Assembly (NCBI GenBank): GCA_003415625.1
Contig: PYIU01000002.1
Span: 1,798,001-1,862,000, forward strand
DNA from: Aquanectria penicillioides
Lineage: Eukaryota; Ascomycota; Sordariomycetes; Hypocreales; Nectriaceae
Direction of reading: 5' to 3'
DNA length: 64,000 bases
Shown here: positions 46,661 through 59,830 of the stretch, piece after piece
Layout of the letters: the number at the start of each line of letters is the position of its first letter
Numbering within the stretch: the first letter of the stretch is position 1
Notes under the pieces: generated by a model
Told to the model about the DNA's origin: nothing
The model's input: only the letters and a program-made list of their open reading frames with translations
Databases searched by the model: none
Program-made: the position numbers and the translations under genes

Positions 46661-48529
46661 ATGTCGACCACGGTTGAAAAGGTTCGTCAACGGGACCCCT
46701 CCTCCAGGTCGCACCATGCCGTCGCCTGTCGCCTGTTGCTAACGATGGAACCAACAGATCAAGGAGATCGAGTCCGAAGTACGTTGAAACACGCAGCCCC
46801 ATCTCCCCTCGAACTGGGGACACGCCCCCCATCTCATCTCGAATTGTTCTAACCCGCTCCCAACAGATGGCTCGGACCCAGAAGAACAAGGCGACGTCGT
46901 ATCATCTGGGTCAACTCAAGGCCAAGCTGGCCAAGCTTAAGCGCGAGCTGCTGACCCCCTCAGGAGGAGGTGGTGGCGGCGGTGCCGGTTTCGATGTGGC
47001 CAGGACCGGTGTCGCCAGTATTGGCTTCATTGGCTTCCCTTCCGTGGGCAAGAGCACGCTGATGAGCCGCTTGACGGGCCAACACTCGGAGGCGGCCGCA
47101 TACGAATTCACCACCCTGACTTCGGTGCCTGGCCAGGTCGTCTACAACGGTTAGTTTGCTCCCCCGCCGGGCGGGGGTTTCTCTCCCGTTTGGCTCTTCT
47201 CTCCGCCTCCGCCTGATCATCACTTTTGGGCGCCCCCTTCCCCCCTACCTAGTCATTTCGCGGCTTTTTGCTCGCTGCTTCGTGCCCAATGTCATTGTGG
47301 CTTTTTTCAATGGCTGACTTTGGACGGCTCAGGCGCACCCTTGCAGATTATCGACCTTCCCGGAATTATTGAGGGAGCCAAGGATGGTCGAGGACGAGGT
47401 AGACAGGTCATTGCCGTCGCCAAGACGTGCCATCTGATCTTCATTGTCTTGGACGTCAACAAGCCGTTGACGGACAAGCGAGTTATCGAGGCCGAATTGG
47501 AGGGCTTTGGTATCCGCATCAACAAGGAGCCCCCGAATATCACCTTCAAGAAGAAGGACAAGGGCGGCCTGAACATTACCAGCACCGTGCCCCTGACCCA
47601 TATCGACAACGATGAGATCAAGGCGGTCATGAGCGAGTATCGAATCAACTCGGCCGACATCACCATCCGATGTGACGCAACCGTTGATGATTTGATCGAC
47701 ATCCTTGAGGCCAGAAGCAGAAGGTAACTGAGAGACCCATCTCCCATAAAGCAATGCAACAGCTATAGTTGAGTTGGGATCGGAACCATGACGTGCTGAC
47801 TCCTGTTGCTAGTTACATCCCTGTGGTTTACTGTCTGAACAAGATCGACTCGATCAGCATCGAGGAGTTGGATCTTCTGTACCGCATCCCCAACGCGGTG
47901 CCAATTAGCTCCGAACACGGGTGGAACATTGACGAGCTGATGGAGGCCATGTGGGACAAACTCAACCTAGTTCGTGTGTACACAAAGCCCAAGGGCAAGC
48001 AACCGGACTACTCGCAGCCGGTTGTTCTCCGATCTTCACGTTGCACTGTCGAAGACTTTGTAAGTTGGCTCCCAACTGTGACCCTCTTTGCCTCCCCCCC
48101 CCAATATGCGGACAGCTGGGCGCTGTCACACCCCACCGGTTTTGTGATTGCTGACTGAGGGATGCCTGTTCAGTGCAACGCCATCCACAGAAGCATTGTG
48201 GAGGTGTTCAAAACGGCTATTGTGTACGGAAAGTCTGTCAAGCACCAGCCCCAGAGGGTCGGACTGGGGCACGAGTTGTGTGACGAGGATGTTGGTAAGT
48301 TGACCCCCGACCCTAGAGGCCGCCCAAGCGCGGGCGTCGGAAGAGGAGCCTTCAGGGCCGTCAAGATGGCGTTCCCGACGCTCATCGGGTTCTTGCGTCT
48401 TTTGGGCTGGCCGAGGCGTCCGCTGCCCTGGTCTGCGTTGTGCGGCCCAAATTTGCCACGGTGGGCAAACTGAGATGTAGCCTTGCTAACTCTTTTTTTG
48501 CGTAAAAAGTCACAATTGTCAAGAAATGA
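46661..48529 (+). CDS. RBG1: DRG1/Rbg1 GTP-binding protein, 367 aa
   Basis: Developmentally regulated GTPase of the DRG family (OBG/TRAFAC class). It binds translating ribosomes, usually with a DFRP/Tma46 partner. Seven exons: 46661-46681, 46758-46778, 46867-47149, 47333-47723, 47813-48059, 48174-48294 and 48510-48529. The first two are 21 nt each and encode MSTTVEK and IKEIESE. GTPase motifs: G1 [10 protein letters not shown]3 [10 protein letters not shown]4 NKID and G5 SSEHGW. A helix-turn-helix-like basic start ([20 protein letters not shown]) precedes the G domain. The C-terminal TGS domain runs from [17 protein letters not shown] to CDEDVVTIVKK. The spliced length is 1104 nt, 367 residues, the normal size for the family. 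All six junctions are in phase with no correction, so this gene is a good control for the frame breaks seen elsewhere. Confidence 0.96.
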
Positions 48530-49284
48530 TGAGAAAAATCGAACTGATATGAAGGAGGGGGAATGGCCCCTGCTGGCCCTCCGCTAGGAGGTGTTAGAGA
48601 GTCTTGCTCGGCTGAACGACTTTGAGAGCCGCGTCGCGTCAGATGTAGCAGAGCGGCCTGCGCCTGATGATCAACCAGGGGTTTTTCTTTTGACATTGTA
48701 GCCTTTTATCAGCCCCGGTTCAGATGTCTCCCCTTTGTGTCTGAAGACAACCAGGAAGAGTACTATGTAACCCCACGGGAGTCCGCATGGTGCGTCGGGA
48801 TGACGGATAAACAGGTCAATAAGGGCAGGGCTGACACGCGATGCGCGGCTACGAGCAAGTATGGCCGATGCGGAGGCTCGACTCGGCCAGGCACGATAAT
48901 GATCAGCGCAGTAGTTTCCGGGGTGGAAAAGTGGCGTGTGCACTTGTTGGGGCTCAAAGAGGGACTCTTGCTAGGGGGGTAGCTGGAAGTAGATGGAGGT
49001 GTTGTTGGAACGGCTCGCTCGCTGGCTTGACTTGAAAGAGGGAAAACAGCAAACAATTGACAAGGAATTGGGCAGGGGACGTGGGACATTGGAGAGACAT
49101 GGGAGGGGGGGGGGGTTCGGACACGGGACAAGAGTAAAAGAAAAAAAAGCCATAGAGAGAGAAGCAAGCGAGCAAGCAAGCAATGAGAGTGGGTGGATAT
49201 TGGGTTGGACCCTACAGCAATTTATCAAGAGACATTTCTCGACGACGGACCTCTTCACCATGTGCGGCGATGACGGGGAGGACT

Positions 49285-49303
49285 GGGGGGGGGGGGGGGG
49301 GGG
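49285..49303 (+). repeat. Run of 19 G
   Basis: An uninterrupted poly-G of 19 bases, the longest of five G runs of 11 or more between 49.1 and 53.8 kb. It could form G-quadruplex structures on the + strand. Confidence 0.9.
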
Positions 49304-49479
49304 CAACGCCACCCTATCTGCCAACATCTACATTCCTGTCGAGGCTGAGATGGAGGCTCAAAGGCGTTATGAGGCCCGTCGGAGACATAGAAAGGCAGGC
49401 AATGCAAGGCACATGAAGTAAGGCCCGTCGAGGCAGGGCAAGACAAGACAAGGCCATACCATACAAGAGCGATGACAAC

Positions 49480-49563
49480 GACATTGACATTTACATTTAC
49501 ATTTACATTGACATTGACATCTACATTGACATCTACATTGACATTGACATTGACATTGACACT
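49480..49563. repeat. GACATT/TACATT hexanucleotide array
   Basis: About fourteen tandem six-base units alternate between GACATT, TTACAT and CTACAT forms. Because the period is six, it stays open in several frames and translates to alternating V/N/D on the minus strand, but no gene surrounds it. Confidence 0.9.
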
Positions 49564-50535
49564 GACCGGGGGGCAAGGACATGGGGGCCATGGGAAGGGC
49601 CATGGGGCATAGAGTAGAGGACGCAGTGGTTCGACCTGCATAGCCGAGGGCCTCTCGATCTGCGGCCGGATTTCCCAGCAGAAGCGTGGGATGCAGGCGG
49701 GGGTGAAACAGGCCTTGGACGCTTGGCTTGCATCGGGCGCTTAGAGAGTCGCAGGATGGGGGGCACAAGGACCAAGGGGCGGCGGCGGGCTTACAAGAAA
49801 TTTGCCCTAAGGGCCCCGTAGGCGTAGGGTGAAGGGCGAAATGGGGTTGGATGGAGGCTTCGGGACGTTGTCGAGGAGCTCGGCGGCAAGAGAAGCGTCC
49901 TGAAAGGCGGAGAGCACAAAGCCATGGCCATGGTGGGTCGGCAGCGGCACTAGCGGGGGGTCTGACGGGGACCTGACGGACCACTACGGACACCATCGAT
50001 CGCCGAGCGCAGGATGGTTGAGTGTCTGACTCGGTTGACCGGGGGCTCAGCGCATGGTTTACTGAGCTGACTGACTCTTTTTTTGAAATCTGGGTTGGAC
50101 CGTGAGCCGGAGGTGTTTAGTTGGGATGAGAGAGGCAAATGTAATCAAGGGTCCCCGCCGGTGCAAGAGTCGAAAAAAACCAGACGAGGTGAAAAAAAAA
50201 AAAAAGATCTGGCTGAGACCTTTTGGGTATTGAGAAGTGCAGTACCTACACAGACAGAGAGAGTCGTCGTCAACCGGGGGGGGGGGGGGGGTGGTTGGCA
50301 GGGTATGGTAATGCTAAGAATGGGGGGGTGAGAATGGGCACGAGCTTCTCGGCATGCGCATGTCGAAAGGGAAATCTCCAGCGAACGAACGAGGGTGACC
50401 TGGGCGGAGAGCGGGAGCGAGGGACGGACGGCGTGCATGACATGACCAAAAAGCCCTAGCCTGGTCATGGTCCAGGGGGGGGGGGTTATGCCGTCCCGTC
50501 CTGTATGGATGCTTGTACTCCGTACTTTGTATTGG

Positions 50536-50566
<31 letters not shown>

Positions 50567-52053
50567 GGCCAAGTGTGTCGTGGGTTGAGCGAGGCACAGA
50601 CCCGGTAGTGGTCCCCTCTCACCTCACTCAGATGGAGAGACAGAGGAGAAGCCTGAAGGGACAAAAAAGCGGCCGACTCCACACCATGTAGAGTGGCTGC
50701 AGGGAGGGAAGTGGAGCCCTGGCGCAAGAGGGCCCGGACTGCGCTGCATGGACGTTTGCTTGTTGTTGTCGTTGTTGCTGCTGGCGGCGGTCGTGATGTG
50801 TATGGTTGAGTGAGGGCGAGTGAATGAGTGTGTGAGCGTGTGTGCGAACGAACGAGAGAGAGAATGTGTGCGCGCCCGCGTGCGTGTGGTGTATGCGCTA
50901 GGCTAGCTAGGCTTAGCCTTAGCCTTAAGCCTTGCCTAGGGAATAAGAGATGAACGAGTAGGAGAAGGATCGGGATAGAGATTGGGAGAGAGAGTCAAGA
51001 TGCTAATTACGAGTGGGGGGTGGACTGACCGGCATCCAAAATCAGTAATGGCCAAGACGGGAGAAAACCAACCGATGGACGGGGGATAGAGAAAGGAGAG
51101 AAAGCCAGAGAGACAGAGACAGAGACCAAGAGGGAAGTTGTGTGCACGTGTGTTGCTCTGTATTGTGGAGGAGACAGGGAGCCTAAGGCGGAGGTGAAGG
51201 AGAGGATGCTTGTCCTTCCTCCTGCCTCATTCTCTCTGTGCCTCTGCCTCTGCCTCTCCACCGGTCTGCATTTCTGTCTTGAACAAGGCTGATGATGGGA
51301 GAGCAAACATGGGAGTTACTGCAGCATACAAACATCCAGACACACATTTTTTTTCTTTCTTTCCTTCTTTCGTTCTGTGTGCGTGAATGTTGCTCTACCC
51401 ATACACACCGGCAACCACTCACACTACATGCTGCCACACACTCGCACGCTCAAACGCTCACACGCTCATACACTCATGCACCCGCACACGCACACGGTCG
51501 ACCCGATTCATCATTATTACAGTACCTACAGGAGGAGTACAGTACTTCCACACCCTCTTCCGCAGAGGAAAAAAAAAAAAAAGAGAGAGCGTCCGGGGTG
51601 CCGCCCACACCATGACGAATTGAGATCTTAATCGGGCAGTGCGCAAGGGCCGCTCCCATCCCTATCCTCGTCCGCCATCAGCCATGAAAAGACAAGAAAC
51701 AACAACAATCAAGCCCCGTTTTACATGTACAGTGCAGATGATTGATTAGCAACCATTGACCAAAGCCTTCTCCCCCCCCCTCTTCACTCCTGTCCTCTTC
51801 CCCTCCCCATGAGCTCCTCCCCCGGTTGGCTTGCGGTGTTGCGATTGGCCCCGCCCCAGTAACACCGTCAATCCCATCAACCACTCGCCTCTAACGCGCC
51901 CCTACTAGTAGCGCGAATGCACTGTTCATGAGATCTAGACCCATCCTTTGGCGTTCGTTTGACAAGGTGAGCTCCAATGCCAGGAGCCGGTGTCGTCATG
52001 ATGGCTTGAGGCGCTAGATTCCGGCCTGGCGCCTGTTTTACGGATGATGACGA

Positions 52054-52087
<34 letters not shown>

Positions 52088-52104
52088 AGTGTCGGTGTCG
52101 GTGC
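52054..52104. repeat. GTCGGT hexanucleotide array
   Basis: About eight tandem GTCGGT units with one GTCAGT variant. On the minus strand it reads ACCGAC and translates to alternating T/D in one frame. No surrounding gene was recognised. Confidence 0.9.
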
Positions 52105-55100
52105 GACGAGGACGGCGGGAGCGAGAAGCGATACCTGTCAGAGACAAAGACGGTCGCGGACGCGGACACGGACGCGATAACAGACTACATATACCATCCC
52201 ACTAACGCCAACAGAGGCAAACGAGACAGAAGAGGAAAAAAGAAAACCCCTGGTCTTGCCGATGGGGAGTCGGGATGATGACGCTGGGTTGGAGGGAGGG
52301 AGGGATGGAGGGATGGAGGGATGGATGTAATGTACATCGTACGGATGGCGGCTGCCACCCCCGTTTGATAAGCTCCGGGAGCTACGAGGCTGCGTGCTGC
52401 AAGACGTGGCTGACGGATTAGGATTGGGGCCTGATGATCGTAAGTAAAATCGTCTTTCTTTTTTTGTCCTGTTGCTTGTTTGGCTGCCGCTCTCCCGTTG
52501 GACATCCTCTGACCAAACGGCGTACCGAAAAAGAAAAGGAAAAAGCAAAAAAGAGCAAAAAAGATGGTGAGGTGAGTTTGAGGTGGTGGGCAGCCAAAGG
52601 GGAATACCCGTGCCCCGGCGCCAGGGATCTTGATAGAGCTGGCCAACGGGAACAACAGCCGGACGGCGGAAGACAACTGCGACTTTGGGCTTGACTTTGT
52701 ACGAGTAGGAGTGAGAGACGGGAAGTGTACTGTGTAGAGGGGGGAGGGGGAGGGGGAGGGATTGAGGCCGAAGAAGAGGAGGGTTCACTGCTGTACGCCC
52801 AACACACGTTGGGGGCCCTTTTTTGTCTCGACCTCTTTTTTTGTGTCCCTGTTGCTCAAAGGAAATAGAGATGTTTGTTTTCTTCTTTCTTTTTCCTTTG
52901 TTTTTCTCCCTCTCTTTTTTATTTTCCTCTTTCCCCCACTCTCTCGGGTTTGTAAGTTGATGCCCAATGGCTTACCGGGAAGGTGGAAGGCATTGCCGTG
53001 TTGGAAGGGCCGGAAATTAGTCCATAGCCTTTCTGGGAGTTTAGAATGAGTTGCTGCTACCTTACTCCCTAGGGATCCTTGAGGTTGATTGTCATTTGGG
53101 GCTGTTCAAGGAAGATGTTGCCATTTTCTGTTACTTTAATACACATAGATATATATCGATACATATGTATATAACAATAAATATTGAGATTTTTTTGGGG
53201 GCGCTTTTTTCGCTGTGACCTTTTTTTTTTTGGCGGGTGATAGCGTATATCGAATAGCGAGGGAGCGATGGAGAGAGAGACTGTGTGTGCGAATACCAAA
53301 AAAAAAAAAAAAAAAAGAGTCGAGACTGTCGAGTGAGCGAGCAAGCGGGCAATCAAGCAGGCATGCCTACCTAGGCTGAGGATGGGGATTTTGCATGGGT
53401 CCGGACAGGACAAAAGTCAAAAAGCAATCGGCATGGGGGTTTGGGATTAGCGGACGGGGATGGGACGGAATGGCGATGGCGGCAGGCGGCTGTCAAACCG
53501 CTCCCAAAAGGCCCGTCCCACTAGCCTAGATCTCTCCGTCCGTCCAAGGGAAAGGCACCGCTGTACGGATACTGTACCTACATGATGCTACCCATCCAGT
53601 ACCGCGCTTGGTCTAGGGCCTCGTCGCCGGCCCATCCACATCCCCATTCCCAGGACAAGGCCGCTTCGGAGGCGAGGAGTCCAAGGCTGGCCAACAGGGC
53701 GAGCTGCCAACGCGCGCTTCCCTTGGCTGGCTGGACCCTCTCGCTCCAGGGCCGGGGGGGGGGGGGTGGTGGCCATGGCGGTGGTGGAGGTGGTGGGCTG
53801 GGCAGCAAAGCAGCGAGGTCGGCAGCAAACGACGACGGCGATTGGGATGGGTGCATGCACATACATGTAAGGCTCGGGATGGCAGCAGGATGGGGAATAC
53901 ACACATACAATATCCGTACATGCGTCTTCTGGTATGGATGGGATGGTATGGTAAGGTATGGACCAGGCCCAATCGACTATCGGCCCACCCTCATTCCAGT
54001 TGCGGAATCCCGAGCACCATGCCAATGTCGTGCGTGCCCGAGTCTACTACAGGACAGGACTGGACATGCGCGGTCGCAGCGAGCCTATACTATGGCAGTG
54101 CCGTGCGGAGTACCTATTGCGTGCACTCGACGGGAGCCCTAGGGCGGAGCCGGTGGCTTACCTTGCGAGTTCAGGCTAGAAAGGCTGGCTCAAACTGTCG
54201 TCATGGCCGCTGTCTGTGTTGGCGATGTCGAATTTGCTATGATACTGCCGGTGTTTTCACCTCAACACCAGCCCAATAGCAGACAGTGCGTCAGAAAGCA
54301 CATAAGAGAGAGGAAAGAAAAAAAAAAAGAAAAAACAAAAAAGGTGGCCCCCTCCCTGTATGCCCCTCTTAATCTATGCAGCACCTAGCACGGCGACAGC
54401 GGCGCAATTGTCCAAACGTACATACCTACATAGGTACCTTACACACATTGCATGGCAAAGGAAGAACCACGACCCCAGCCTGGCCCACGCTCACTTTCCA
54501 TCACCGCCTCCCCGAATCCTGGGGGTGGGCTTCAGCTACGACCAACACGGCTGTAAATTCGCTGACCGACTTTGCTCTGAGCAGAACCTGACGTCCAAGT
54601 GGGCCGCGTCAAAACGAGATGTGCCTTGCCGCTTGTAATGTGCGTAGGTTGTTGCACAGCGCCGCCTCAGGGGCCTACCGCAAACGCCGCAGGCAGTTGC
54701 CAAGAAACTTGGCTTTTGTGTTGCGCCCCATTCTCCATCTCTCCTTCGCTCTCCCTGTGTGAGTGTGGGCGTATCTTCTCTTTAGTCTGGGGGGCCTTCT
54801 TTCTATTTACCGACTTAGCCAGTTGCTCATTGGCGGCGCCCACGTAAAGTCAGTATCCGGATGTGTTGAATGGAGCATCAACCCCCAAGTAAGCCAACGT
54901 AGTGCACAGTATGTAAATACGTGCCCGACCTTGCCCGCTGACTACCTAGGTACCTACCTACCTACCAACCTTTTGGGCAAATGTACCCCCACTGCTGGTC
55001 GACTACTACGCAGTACATCCACAATAGACCTCCACAGGACAGACAGACACACGACGACGAAAGCATGTTTGTCCGCGCTAGACTTTCATCAGTCAGCCAT

Positions 55101-58100
55101 ACCGCTCAAGAGGCTTGCGTTGACCAGGGGGTGAGCCACCATAGGCCAGGAAGAGCAAGTAGCCAAGCCGCAAGGCCCCTACGGCGCGCGCTCCCAGGTG
55201 GTCAAGGACCCAAGCACATACACACACACACACATACGCACGCGCAAGGACGGACCCCGAGGACACACACCCCCCAATGGCTCGTCCCTTCATCAAGAAG
55301 GAGGGAAAAACGTGCTGCCCACGCCCTGGTTGCTTCCTGGGCCATAGCGCGACTGTGACCATGCCGGAACCACGAGGCGAGGAACAGGCGAAGCGAGGCG
55401 ACGAAAGAAGAGCCAGGAAGCCATAGGTGCGCCGGCCGCTCAGCGAAACGTTGGTGAGCCGAAAAGGCGAGGCTGAGCTAGCTGCGTCATCCAGGGCCGA
55501 CCGACCGCGAAGCCTTGCCGTTGAGTGGCCGTCGATGAGACATCAATGGCTTCCGGACCTCGCCATCCGGTCGCGAGCATTGATCTTGGAGAGCTCCGTG
55601 GTGCTGAAGGCGACGCAGCCCGTCGTTCGGACGGGGAAGGGAATGTGTCTGAAGGTAACTACCAAGCTAAACCTAGGTTTGTCTAGACGCTATCGAGAGC
55701 CTCGAGGCTGACGAGTGTGCGTGCTGTGTGCCTGGGGCTAAGACGGACGGAGGAGCTACTGACAGTGACGTTTTTGCATCTTCTTTGGTCTGTCCTCTCT
55801 CTCTCCCTCTCTCAATATCTCTGCCACTGCTCTTGCTTGCTTCCCCAATCTTTTTTTTTTTGTCTTTTTTTTTTTCTCTCTCAGGCGCTCTCAAGAGTCC
55901 TGTCTCGCTCTCGTGGCCCTGAAGACCCTACCCTTCCCTCCCTCCCTCAGACAACGCTCTCTCACTCGTCCATCTTGGTCCGTTTGGTCTAGCTACAAAT
56001 ATATCCCTGGCCCAAGCCCAGGTCTGACCAGGGGCGGCGGAAGGATGAAGGTGCAAGTCCCAAGACGACCCCTGGCCAGCGCGCGCCGCCGGACCTCCCG
56101 TCACCTGTATCTCATCCATGATCCGTCAGTCGATCTCGCCGGGGTGACGGCGAAGAGGGGACCTCGATGCGCAAAGTAGCAAGCAACCCTGACCGTCCCG
56201 TCCCAACCCATGCCTCCAAAGTACTGTATGTAAGTACACTGGGCGATGGTGCATGTACCTCCCTGGACCGCCCTGCTGCCATGATCCATGGTCTTGCTTG
56301 CCCGCCATGCCGCCGCGCCATGGGCTTTGCCGTCGCTAGCCCCAAGCTGCCCAGTGCCTGACCTGACCTGACCTGGCCTTGACCTGGCCTGGACCAGCAG
56401 CAAGGCGGGATTTCGTATCTGGGGAGGATCTGGGCTAACAGGTGACCGGCCCACCAAGTGGACTCTTGTCTCTCGGGAGAAGGGCCCTCCCCCCGCCCAC
56501 CAACATTTTTGCTCATCGAATAGCAGGGCCTCGATGCCCTGGGGGCGTGTTGAACGAGGGACGGTCCTTGGACGGGACCCTATGGCAGCCCGCTGAGCAA
56601 GTGGCTTGCTTCCTGAGCCATCTCCTTAGCCCGCGCGTCTCTCTGTCGCTCACACTCTCTCATCAGTGCTTCATCCTCAGTGTGCTTGTCCACTGCTATG
56701 GCTTCGGCGAAGCCCCTCAACGGAGCTACCCACGCCCACTGAACCCACACCACCCCTCCCCCCCCTGGTCACTATTCCAACATGCGCGCGCGCTCTCTGG
56801 CTCTCTCTGGCTCGTTTCTCTCGAGTTGGATGAAAGGGCACGAGCAGCGAGTGGTTCCCTCGTGGGCAGCAAGGAATAATCGACGCCGCTGACCTTTTGA
56901 ACTAGTCCGCCGACTGGTCGACAAAAACAGAATCGTTGGCCGTCGAAATGCCTCACGACCTCCGACGCCTGTGTCACGACTCACGGGCTCCCGCGATCAC
57001 TGATCCGGCTTCTCGGCGCCCCAGTTGTCTGACCACATTCTGCCTTTGCCTAGACGGACCTCATGGATCTGCGAGTTCCTCCTAACCTTCTCCGTCGTGG
57101 TTCGCGCTCTAAGAGAGGAAAGGAGAGATTGTGTATGGAGGGGCCCAAGAAGGGAGAATGAAGGAACCGACGAACGAAGGAGAAGAAGCAGCGGAGAAAC
57201 AGGAACCGTCTAGCAAAAAGAGGGCCAAGCTAGACGGAGCACAAGCGTAAAAACGACGGGAGAAGATTAGGACCAAACAAGAACGTTTCGGGCCAAAACA
57301 GTGCGGGCTAACAGGCGCCGACCTGAGCTTGTCTCTGTTTGTCGCATGCCGTCTGGTCCTGTCATTGCTTCCTTTTTCCATTCCCCATCTCCATCCCACC
57401 ACACCTACCACACCCGCTGATCAACTGCAAGCCTTTTTTTCTTTCCCCCTCTGACCTCTTGACGCTTGTTCTGGACTGGTCGAGTCGGAGACTTGAGAGG
57501 CAGAGGCGATGCTCACCTATCAGATTGCCGCGGACTAGGGGGGGCTCTATCCACGCCGTCTCCCAACGGCTGATGAATCTCTTGCTTTTGCTTTTCCCGC
57601 CCTGGCAACCCGGTACGGTAAGGATGACGGATAGAGAACTCGGTCGACAGCTCCATAATACCGTACCCGTACCCGTGCCGTACTTCGTACCTCGCCCTAG
57701 CTCGACCGGTCTCTGCCCGAGAGGGCGATTGAGCGGGACGGGAGCGAGCGAGCGAGTGAGAGTGCGAGAGCGACAGAGTGAGTGATTGATTGATTGAGCA
57801 AGCGAGCAAGCGAGCAAGCCCGCCGAGCCAGCTAGCAAGCCCGCCTATCCAGTACTTGATGCTTTTGTGTGTTCCGTCCCGTCCTAGTCCACGTTGCTGT
57901 TTTCCCACTCGTCGAGTCGTCCCTCGACTTCGTCTCCGTCCTCGTCTCCGTTCCCTCCTTCACTGACACTGATACCTACACTTGCACACTTGGACACATG
58001 CACCTACCCACACTCGCACACCCCCTGTCACTATCGCGCTTGTGGGAGTGAGTGAGTGAGGGAGAGAGAGAGAGAAAGAGAGAGAGACAGGGAAGACAAC

Positions 58101-58828
58101 CCACACACACGCACACACTCTCACACACACCGGCACAACGAGAGGAGAGAACAGAGCAAGGTGCAAAACCATCCAGAAGCCATTGGGAAAGAAGCGTGTG
58201 AGTGCGCGCGGCGTTAGGCGTGCGTCTGAGGGGAGGCCCTGGCTCATCGGTCGTCTTCGCATACCCATACCCCATGCCAGCCAGGTTCCCCGTTATTCTC
58301 AATCCTCATATCCCCAACCCCAACCACACAGACACACCACACGCTCTCACACACCCAGACTTGTTCGATTCAATCCTACCCACAGCCCACCCACACTCTC
58401 GTCCCTCGCCCGTCTCTTCTCTCTCTCACACACACGCACGCACGCACACACTCTCCAGGATCACACGCCCCTCCCCCCCCTGCCGCCCCAAGCTCCACTC
58501 CTTGCCGGTACTCGTGCGTCGCTGCATACATACATATGTACACACTGGCCTCGTCCAAGCAATTGTAGCGTGGTAGATTGCTCATGTCCTGTTCACACTG
58601 CAATTCTAGTCGATATTCAAACGGTTCTGGCCTCGTGCTGGATCCTGTACTCTGGTCTCGTCTGTTACTGACCAAGACTTTCAACATCGACATCAAGGAC
58701 GACGACGCCGCCGGCCCTTTCGACGGAAATCTCTTCGTCACTTCGGGGCTATTCTCGCCTTTGAATCATCAAGCCGTTCGGCACATATTGCCGTCACCAC
58801 CACTGTCGTTCGTTCCCGACGGTCTGTT

Positions 58829-59806
58829 GTGAGTACTCGGCGGCCCGCTCACCTAGCGACTCACTTTTTTCACTTCCCCCCCGTTCCTGTCTCGTCGCCC
58901 CCTTCATCGCGAGCCGCGTTTGCCTTAAGGAACGGACACACGCACCCACGCACACACACCGCAAACAGAGAGAGACACTCACAATATCTCTCTCACTACT
59001 CTCTCTCTCTCTCACTACTCTCAGTCTCTCTCTTGTCTCCGCAATCCCCACGAGGGCAACGCAGAAAAAAGCAAACCAAACAGGATATCTCTTCCCCGTG
59101 GTGTCTCACCTAGGATCCTCGCGTGGAAAGGCCCCCCCCCCAAATAGGTCTCATCAACCCGCCCGGAAGGGCTTGCAGGATAAGGCCGGTTTGAGAAACA
59201 GAGGGTCGGCCTGGAACCTGGAAGTCCCACGGCCCCGTCGTTGGGAGACCTGCGGTTTGAGTGCGTGCGTGTGCGTTGCGGTGCGTCTGAGTGCGTGTGG
59301 GTGTGTGTGAGTTGTTTGCTTGCTTGCTTGCCTCGCCTCGCCTCGCCTCGCCTTGCTGCAAGACTAGAGAGAAGTCTGACAAGACAAGCTCGTCCTCTAA
59401 TCTCAAATCTCGACGAACGCCCCCCCCTAAGAATCTCGGGGGGTTTGATCGACGGCGACCTTCGAGCTCCGACGGCTACCCAGTGCTCGGGCCGCGAAAC
59501 CCTCCCTTTTTGCACTTTTTTCTAGGATTCTGTTTCGGCAAGACGATGCCTTACCTCGTCGGCTGGTGTTCTTCGTGAGGGTCCAATCCCACCGAATTCG
59601 CCGGGGAGAGGAGAAACATCTCCCCCAATTTTCCCTATCCAGTGCCTCGGGCTCTGTCCTATTACACCGGCCGGCGCAGGTCTCGCTCGCCCTGCTGTCT
59701 CTGATTGCGGAAATAGAGATCGAGGCTTGTCAATTCCGCTGGGTTGATTGATTACCAAAGTCTTGGGCTCCTTTTTCTTATTTTTTCTTCTTGTCAAAGT
59801 CTCCAG
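58829..59806 (+). other. Candidate intron in the 5' leader of the CENP-B-type gene
   Basis: A GTGAGT donor at 58829 and a T-rich tract ending in CTCCAG at 59806 would remove 978 nt and leave the ATG 24 nt downstream of the junction. Upstream of the donor a frame from ATG at 58584 (MSCSHCNSSRYSNGSGL and on) would, after splicing, end at a TGA at 59826-59828, just before the main start codon. This is inferred from splice consensus only. Confidence 0.35.
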
Positions 59807-59830
59807 TGTTAGTTGGACGAGTCGCTGAAG

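Larger units (their letters stand above)
48530..59830. other. Eleven-kilobase gene-poor, microsatellite-rich region
   Basis: I find no gene with recognisable protein features between RBG1 and the CENP-B-type gene. The region is crowded with simple sequence: poly-G runs (49105-49115, 49285-49303, 50276-50291, 50475-50485, 53754-53766), A19 at 53298-53316, GA/TC runs (50536-50569, 58045-58090, 58970-59035), hexanucleotide arrays near 49.5 and 52.1 kb, CA repeats (55220-55260, 58430-58450) and TACCTAGGTA-like palindromes (53367, 54423, 54943). Frames at 51292-51631, 52138-52788 and 53582-54142 are low complexity. The right-hand 1.2 kb is likely the leader of the downstream transcription-factor gene. 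Confidence 0.5.

Noticed and set aside
53582..54142. 186-codon + strand frame with a glycine-rich tract
   Set aside because: The glycine tract is translated poly-G microsatellite, and the opposite strand is equally open; no protein features.
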